This document shows positions 57,901 through 64,000 of a stretch of DNA of 64,000 bases, piece by piece. Below the pieces are notes generated by a model. The model worked only from the letters and a program-made list of their open reading frames with translations. It was not told the origin of the DNA and ran no database searches. Both the position numbers and the translations under genes were made by a program. Within the stretch, counting starts at the first letter, position 1; each line of letters starts with the position of its first letter. Origin of the DNA: Moringa oleifera (Eukaryota; Streptophyta; Magnoliopsida; Brassicales; Moringaceae); the NCBI GenBank assembly GCA_021397835.1, contig JAJFZO010000094.1:2086501-2150500 (forward strand). The letters are read 5' to 3'.

Positions 57901-59006
57901 TATGAAGCTACTAAGTTAGATAAGGATATCCCATTTCTTTTTTCATCAAAGCAAAAAAGTATCTATAACTTTCCCTGTATTCGCCTCTGTAAATTCTAGA
58001 AAGCCTAATCGAAACTTAATTTTCAAGGTGTTAAGAAGACAAAAAAGAAAAAAAAAAACCTAAAAAGCATTTCTACCAAAAAAAAATAGGTAAAATGACA
58101 TTTTCTTGGAAAAGTACTACCCAAGTCCTAATTCATTTGTGTTTTCTATTAAATAACAACAAGATAATATCTGAGATATTATTCATTTCCTGGAAAAACA
58201 CTACTTAGGACCTAATTCATCATTTAAACAAATTATTTGGCCAATTCAAATAGGTTTATGACTCTTTCTCGACATATTTGTGATTCTTTTTCAAACTTTA
58301 TGTTTTTTGTTAAATTTAAATATGAGCAGATGCTAGATTTAAGAAGATAAAAAAAATGAAAACGAAAAATGAAAAGAGTTGTATAGAAACATCAAGTAAT
58401 ATGATATTCTCCATGAAAAATACTACCAAAGTCTTAATATTTGTTTGTGTTTCCTATTAAATCTTAAGATGTGGCTAAACATGAATCATAGCTTAACCTA
58501 ATAGAAATTTGACATTAAAATCAAGCAAGAGTTTCACATATATGGTGAAAAGGCATACCTTGAAGAGCGGAGATGTCTGTGAATGAGGTAATGAAGAGAT
58601 GAACACGGGTTCGCGATTACTCAAAGAAGTTGCCATGGTTTACAATCGAGAGAAAATTACTGGTGGCAGAGTGAGAGAGAGCTGCTAGTATTGGTAGAGT
58701 GAGAGAAAACTGCTAGTACTAGTAAAGTGAAAGAGAGGTGAGTGATTAGTTGTAGTTATGTTTAAGTATGTGTTTAATGGGTATTGGTTTGGATACGCTT
58801 TATCCGTATCTAATTATTTAAATAGGTTTGGATAATGGATACCTTAAATACTTGAACGTGAGCCCTACTCGAATCCGATTTGGGTATTATAATTAACAGC
58901 TCAACTCACCCAAACCTCTAAACCCATTTAGAAAATACCTTAATCCGTTCCATTAAAATTTAATCGGATGGGGTACCTAGATAAATTTGACCCGCTGCCA
59001 TCCTTA
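54956..59006 (-). mobile_element. complete-length hAT transposon (4.05 kb), transposase decayed
   Basis: Termini are imperfect inverted repeats, TAGGGATGGCAACGGG on the left and TAAGGATGGCAGCGGG on the inverted right (14 of 16 identical). A perfect 8-bp duplication, ATAAAGAC (54948-54955, 59007-59014), flanks them. Eight-bp duplications and a terminus of this type are diagnostic of hAT elements. The interior encodes a BED-zinc-finger hAT transposase on the minus strand, broken by stops. The flanks on both sides are purine-rich and may be one sequence, the leader of the Gypsy element, split by this insertion. Confidence 0.92.
55690..58636 (-). pseudogene. hAT transposase (BED finger, RICESLEEPER-like), disrupted
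   Basis: On the minus strand a possible first exon (58636-58559, MATSLSNREP..., followed by a GTATGC donor) precedes the BED zinc finger (about 57570-57400: IWEHFDK, WATYHFC, LHNHLEKC). Then come HEYPLSIVDHIGFRRF (57089-57283), ISIITVDNCSFNDG and HMKCYAHILNLIVK (56609-56923), PSEDDWVMASKVI (56230-56484), and the C-terminal dimerisation region (about 55870-55690: FDIFNW, MYPTLQLVTRDFLAVPVST, FSTGGK). Family order is complete. Damage: the first finger Cys reads Tyr (TAT for TGT), the Trp after FDIFNW is a stop, another stop follows GGKSC, and frameshifts separate the blocks. It cannot make an active enzyme. Confidence 0.88.
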
Positions 59007-59014
59007 ATAAAGAC
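59007..59014. repeat. right 8-bp target-site duplication of the hAT element
   Basis: ATAAAGAC, identical to 54948-54955. Confidence 0.85.
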
Positions 59015-62000
59015 AAGACAGAAGAGGGCATGTGATTGAATACGTAAGGAAGGTTACTGCATGCCTGACATGAGTGTTGAACTGAGTGATAGTGAGAAGG
59101 GTAGCATTATAAAAAGGAAGAAAAACCATTTTCACAAGAAAGGGGAATGCAAATGGAGAAAGAAAAAGAGTAAGGAAAAGAAGGAGGAATCAAAGAAAAA
59201 ATCCTTGGCTATGTGTCCATCAACACATATTGGCATCATTTATGAGAAATGCTAACGAAAAGTTGAATGGTTCCCTTACGCATTTGACAAGGAAGTGATG
59301 CCAAGACGACTTCTTATCATGATGGCTGAAGCATCAGTGGAATTGGCATTGCCTCCTGAGAATAGATTGTTGTTACCTCTAGAAAATAAGCTTAATACTT
59401 TTGACCAAGGCATTGCGTTATGAACATATGAGGTAACTTAACAACACGATGAGAACCTTTGAGGAGAATTAGCATCATTTAGCTTATTAAGAGCCCTAGG
59501 CTTCTCAAGAAAGAGAGAGCAAGCAAGCACCTAGTGATCAAAGGTTTAATCAAGAGTCAAACAAGAATGTAGGAAGAGATTCGCCAACTCAAGGCCAAAC
59601 AAAGATTGATTCCATGGAGTTGGCCACCACCTAGGATAATGAATGGAATGTTTACAAGGGCCTCAAGAAGATGAGAGGGAGGAGGATTATGATCCTCGTC
59701 TTTCATTTGTTGACAAAATAAGTAATGAATTATCTTGAAAAAAATGAAGATCCCCCAATCGACCCTTACTCGAGCAAAGAGGATCTAAAGGATCTTTGGA
59801 CAACTATAGGACCATCATGTTGATATAAAAGGCTTTAAATGCCACCTTATGTGAGATCTTTTCCACCATATTAATGACTATTGGTCACGATTGGTACACA
59901 TTATTGCTTTCAGGAAGTATGGCCAACTTTTAATAGCTATCATGACTATTCTTAAGCTATTTTAGCATAACAAAAGAAGCAAGCGATAATCGAATCACTT
60001 GATGACTGTGCGGTAAGTGGAAAATAAGTCCTTGCATAACTACATGTCACAATTCAATAGGGAGGCACTCTAGATAGAACAGTTGCAAGATTTAATGGTC
60101 TTGCCTGCAATATTAGAGGGCCTAAAGTGGCACCTTTCTATGAGTCAATATGCATGGACCTAGTTTAAAGTATGACTGAATTGTTAACCGAGGCAAAGAA
60201 GTAAGTTCGGAGAGAAGAGGATAACAAAAAGAAGAGAAAAGGCAAAGCTTTCTCCTATGAGGAAGTTAAAAGTGGAAAACTTGAAAAGATTTTCAAATTT
60301 TTAAGGAAGGCAAGGAAGACTAGGGAACTAGGATAAGTTCTTGATAAATCAAATGGTCTTTACTCCATTGAATACTCTTTGAGCCTAAGTCATGTTAGTA
60401 ATGTAAAATAAGGGATTCTTGAGGTGTTTGAGGAAGATGGTCATGCTAATGGCACCAATGACCATTTCAGTATAGCCATTACCATCAAGAGGTCGAGCAT
60501 AACACTAAGGCATGCAGACAGCTCTATAGAGAGATCGAGTGTTTAATGTAAAGGGGACATCTAGGATAGTATGTAGGAAGAAAAGCCAATAAAATCGCGC
60601 CTTAGATTAAGTTGCCATCGTAGTCATTGTAGATAATGCGAGCAGAGCCAATCAAGGAACCTTTGGCATTTGCAAGCGTTCCTTTGGATGGAATAATAGA
60701 GGTCATTACTTTGGAATTAATTGCAAGTTATGCAAAATCTAGGAAAAAAGGCTTATGGCTAAGCATCCCAAACTCAAGGCATGGCATCGAAAGGAACAAT
60801 GATCATTTTTTCGAACTATGATTTATTGGGAGGCATGACTCCATACGACGATGTCTTAGTTGTCAACATAGTAATCACCAACTTTAGGTGCATAAGATGT
60901 TGATCAACAATGAAAGTTCAGTTAATACCGTGTATAAATCAAGTTCTGCCAAGATGAGGCTTTTGAAAGAGCACTTGAAACCATGCAAGGCTAGTGGTTC
61001 AGAGGTGAATCAGGGTTTATTGAGGGGGTTATGTCATTACTATTGGTAGCTAAAATAGCATTTAGGCAAGTTAACATGATGACAGAGTTCTTAGTTGTCA
61101 AAGAGCCATTAGCTTCCAATGGAATCTTGGGATGGCCCGATATGAACGCCTTGAAAGCCATTATCTCTAGCTATCATTTGCTAATGAGGCTCCTAATAAC
61201 TCATGAAATAAGAGAGATCAGCGGTAACCAACAAACAACCTAGCACTATCATTTGATAGCCATCAACTAGCAATATAAAAAGAACGAGATTTGCTCGATC
61301 AATGAAGTATACCTGAGGGATGAATGCAAGGTGTGTTTGAATGAAATGGCATAGATCCCAAAATAGTGGTCATCAGACCATTAGAAATTTGTAAAAATTG
61401 GTTCTTCACTCTCCGGACAATTTAAAGACAAGCTAGTAACCTTAGAGACAACTCGAATGTCTTCGCCTGAACTGTTAGAGACATGTTGAGAATCAACCTG
61501 AACGAAGTTAAGCATAAATTAATCGTGATCTCGAACATAAACCTACACAAAAGAAGACGAAAAGTTATGCATTGGAAAGGTAAGAAGCTATCAAAGCAAA
61601 GGTTCAGAAGTTGATGGAAGTAGACCTTATCTACCCAGTCCAATATTCGAAATAGCTATCCAATGTTGTCTTGGTGATAAAATCCAATGGTAAATGGCGG
61701 ATGTGAGAGAACTTCACATATCTAAATTAGCATACTTAAAGGATTGCTTCCCTCTCCTAAGGATAGACACACTAGTCGATAACAATGTCGGATTCAAAGT
61801 GCCAAGTTTTACAAACATTTTTCTTAAGCTATAACCTGATCAAGATGATCCCAAAAGATGAAAAATGCACCTTTTCTATTACTGCAGAATGAAGCTTAAC
61901 CTTAAGAAATGTATATATGGGGTAGTACCAGGTAAGTTCTTAGACTTCATGCTCACATACAGGTGGATGAAGGCTAACTTCGAAAAGATAAAAGCTGTTA

Positions 62001-63342
62001 TCAATATGCCAGCCTTGAAATGTATCCAAGAAGTATAAAGGTTAAATAGTCGGGTCAGCGCACTAGTTATTTCATCTCTTAAGTAGTTGACAAGTGTCTG
62101 TCCTTCTTTATAATGCTAAAATGGGTGAAGGAATTTAAGTGGACCGAATAATGATAGCAATAACTGAGGGCATACCTTGCATCATTTCCTTTTTTTCAGG
62201 AAAATCGATCCTCGAAGAAAAGTCAGGAATATACCTGTTTACATCGAAAGAACCGATTGTGGCCATGCTCACAAAAAATGTAATAGACACCCTAGCTAAT
62301 TTACTATATTAGCAGCATCCTTCATGGGTTAAGGTCCAGTACTCCAAGGTAGAGGAGTTAGTAATCACTTTGGTCATCATAGCCAAGAAGCTAAGACCAT
62401 ATTTCCAAGCCAACAGTATCATGGCCATGAAGGATCAATCACTAAAGAAAACACTTCTTAAATTACACATTTCATAGAGAATGATCAAATAGAGTGTAAA
62501 GCCTAGGGAATTTGATATAGAGTACCATCCCTGGATGACTATCTGTGCTTAACCCTTAGGAGATTTTATTACAAAGTGTTACGAATTTTGGGTTGATCCA
62601 ATCACACAGAAAGACCAAGAAATGACAAACTCTAACAGTTATGTATGAAGCATGTGGGTGGACGGAGCCTTTGGAAAAGAAATGAAAAGATTAAGGTTCT
62701 CATCTAAGGACTATAAGACATTGAAACACGATTGGTTGTAGAAATTTAGTTTTGAATGTCAAATAACAAAGCTAAATATAAAACCATGATAGTAGGGTTG
62801 CGCCTAGCCGAAAAGATTGGAGTAAAATGACTCCAAATATTCATTGTTTTACTGTTGCTAGTTAGGTAGATGATAGGTGAGTATAAAGTTGGGGGACAAA
62901 AGAATGGACAAATACTTGGAAAAGAGGAAAGGCTTACTCACAAGTTTTCGAGGATGCCTTTGTGAAGCACATTCGCTCGATAAAAAACATAAAATTGATA
63001 CACTCTCGAAGCTAAGAGGGGACCAAGGGCTTATTTGAGGACATAATTTTCAAAGAACTACTTGTCAAGTCTACCATCAAAGAAGAGAACGTGGCCTTGG
63101 TTGGTAGCCAATCGTCATGGATGGTACAAAGAATATCTAGAGGTAGGGAAAACCCCCAAAGATCCCATTGAAGCTTAGAAATTACACATTAATGTAACTT
63201 CTTATTGTGTTTTAAATAGGTAGTTGTGCCGCAAGTGTACTACATGGTTGTTACTTAAGTGCGTAACCCTAGACAAGTAGGAATATGTCTTAAAAGAAAT
63301 ACATGAAAGAATTTGTGGCAATCGCATGGTGGGACCCACGTT

Positions 63343-63350
63343 GATGCTTA
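63343..63350. repeat. left target-site duplication of the MITE
   Basis: GATGCTTA, repeated exactly at 63758-63765. Confidence 0.8.
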
Positions 63351-63757
63351 TAGATCCAAGTATGAATATTAATTTTGAAAATGGTTCGGTTATGGTTCAT
63401 GTAAATTTTGAATCGGAATCGAAACTGACGATCCCGGTTCGGTTTTTAATTAAATTATTTTTTAAAATATTAAAAATTAATTTTAAAAATTTTAAAAATA
63501 ATTTTAGTTTTAAAATATATATTTTAATAAAAGTATGATTATTTTTATTTTTAATTTTATTAAAAATTTATAATTAAAATAAAAATATTATATTTATAAT
63601 TAAAATATGAATTGAAACTGAAACTGAACCGAACCTAAATCTCTTTTGAACCGAGCCTTAACCAGAACCATAACTTAACGGTTCAGGTTTTGGTTCATCC
63701 TAACCATGAACTTTGAATTGACGATTCAAAATCGAATCCGAACCGTGGTCAAGTCTA
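63351..63757. mobile_element. hAT-type MITE inserted in the Gypsy integrase
   Basis: A 407-bp AT-rich non-coding insert, flanked by the exact 8-bp duplication GATGCTTA (63343-63350, 63758-63765). Its ends read TAGATCCAAG and, inverted, TAGACTTGACCACGGTTCGG. Internally GGTTCGGTT-like words occur in opposite orientation on the two sides (63390-63450 and 63620-63750). Removing it joins HERICGNRMVGPTLML to KLLR, restoring the integrase zinc-binding region, which confirms the insertion. Confidence 0.85.
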
Positions 63758-63765
63758 GATGCTTA
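63758..63765. repeat. right target-site duplication of the MITE
   Basis: GATGCTTA, identical to 63343-63350. Confidence 0.8.
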
Positions 63766-64000
63766 AGCTCTTAAGGTAAGGATACTTTTGATTCACAATT
63801 ACAGGTATATGCCTTAAGAGTTTGTCTGAAAGTGAAATCGATGTCAAATCTATTCAAACATCCTCAAAGCCTTAATCCCGACCTTTACAACCTTGTCCAG
63901 CCCATGTCCATTTGTGAGTGGGGAATTGATCTCAATGGATTATTGCCAATTGCTTTTAGGTAGAGAAAGTTTACCATAGTAATGATTGACTACTGCACTA

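Larger units (their letters stand above)
59015..64000 (+). mobile_element. decayed Ty3/Gypsy retrotransposon, truncated by window end
   Basis: Stop-ridden plus-strand remnants follow the order of a plant Gypsy polyprotein. Gag-like: about 59600-60300 (SMTELLTEAKK, then a basic region). Protease: about 60790-60990 (FSNYDLLGGMTPYDDVLVV). Reverse transcriptase: about 61560-62080 (DCFPLLRIDTLVDN, FEKIKAVINMPALK). RNase H: 62290-62470 (VEELVITLVIIAKKLRPYFQ). A second RNase-H-like domain: about 62650-62830 (MWVDGAFGKE, GLRLAEKIG). Integrase: from about 63290 (EIHERICGNRM), interrupted by a MITE, resuming at 63766, core at about 63890-64000 (CEWGIDLNGLLP, then MIDYC). The double RNase H suggests the Tat-type lineage. 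No LTR is defined inside the window, so the left boundary is uncertain and may lie left of the hAT element. Confidence 0.85.

Noticed and set aside
1..64000. CRISPR arrays, operons, prophage, or a new multi-gene defence-like system
   Set aside because: The window is plant nuclear DNA with split genes and transposons. No clustered direct repeats with spacers and no co-directional gene cluster were found, so no such system is claimed.

Overview
This is plant nuclear DNA, most likely from a eudicot. It is very AT-rich between genes, the genes carry many introns with plant-type splice sites, and the repeats are typical plant elements (L1-like LINE, Copia, Gypsy, hAT and Mutator-like). Four cellular protein genes can be assembled exon by exon. 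In order they are a BABY BOOM (BBM) AP2-type transcription factor (10.5-14.7 kb, +), a nuclear Ycf20-like chloroplast protein (19.4-20.8 kb, -), a TMEM62-like metallophosphoesterase (22.3-26.6 kb, +) and gamma-tubulin complex protein 2, GCP2 (34.8-52.7 kb, +). All four joined reading frames close without a frameshift. In Arabidopsis BBM and GCP2 lie two loci apart on chromosome 5, so the window seems to be an expanded version of an old gene neighbourhood.

Layout. 1-10.3 kb: upstream DNA of BBM, holding a 5x CATG (RY-type) tract, a GC-richer island with G-boxes and a TATA box ahead of a 55-codon ORF, a foldback MITE copy and a 42-bp tandem duplication. 10.3-14.7 kb: BBM, with uORFs in its leader and a 9-nt microexon. 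14.7-19.1 kb: AT-rich spacer and a decayed LINE. 19.4-26.6 kb: the Ycf20-like gene and the metallophosphoesterase, divergently transcribed from a shared intergenic promoter of about 170 bp. A perfect 54-bp tandem duplication has copied the first 5' splice site of the phosphoesterase. 26.6-34.8 kb: gene-free. It holds a hAT-like MITE, inverted arrays of a TTCAT(G/A)(C/T)ATTATTT motif around a decayed DUF1985 coding remnant, and a Mutator-like MITE with an exact 9-bp target-site duplication. 34.8-52.7 kb: GCP2, 21 exons, inflated by a truncated antisense LINE (intron 5), a 5.5-kb sense LINE with a 15-bp target-site duplication (intron 8) and an antisense Copia pol fragment (intron 19). One GCP2 intron appears to start with GC. 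54.9-64 kb: nested transposons. A decayed Gypsy element runs off the right edge, carries a hAT MITE in its integrase, and seems to be interrupted upstream by a complete-length but broken 4.05-kb hAT element with a perfect 8-bp duplication.

The four genes are not a pathway. BBM acts in the nucleus on embryo and meristem identity, Ycf20-like in thylakoids on light-energy dissipation, the phosphoesterase probably in the endomembrane system, and GCP2 in microtubule nucleation. I found no undescribed multi-gene system. The most interesting signals are splice-site and insertion-level: the duplicated donor, the GC-AG intron, the microexon, the uORFs, and exact target-site duplications that define several transposons.
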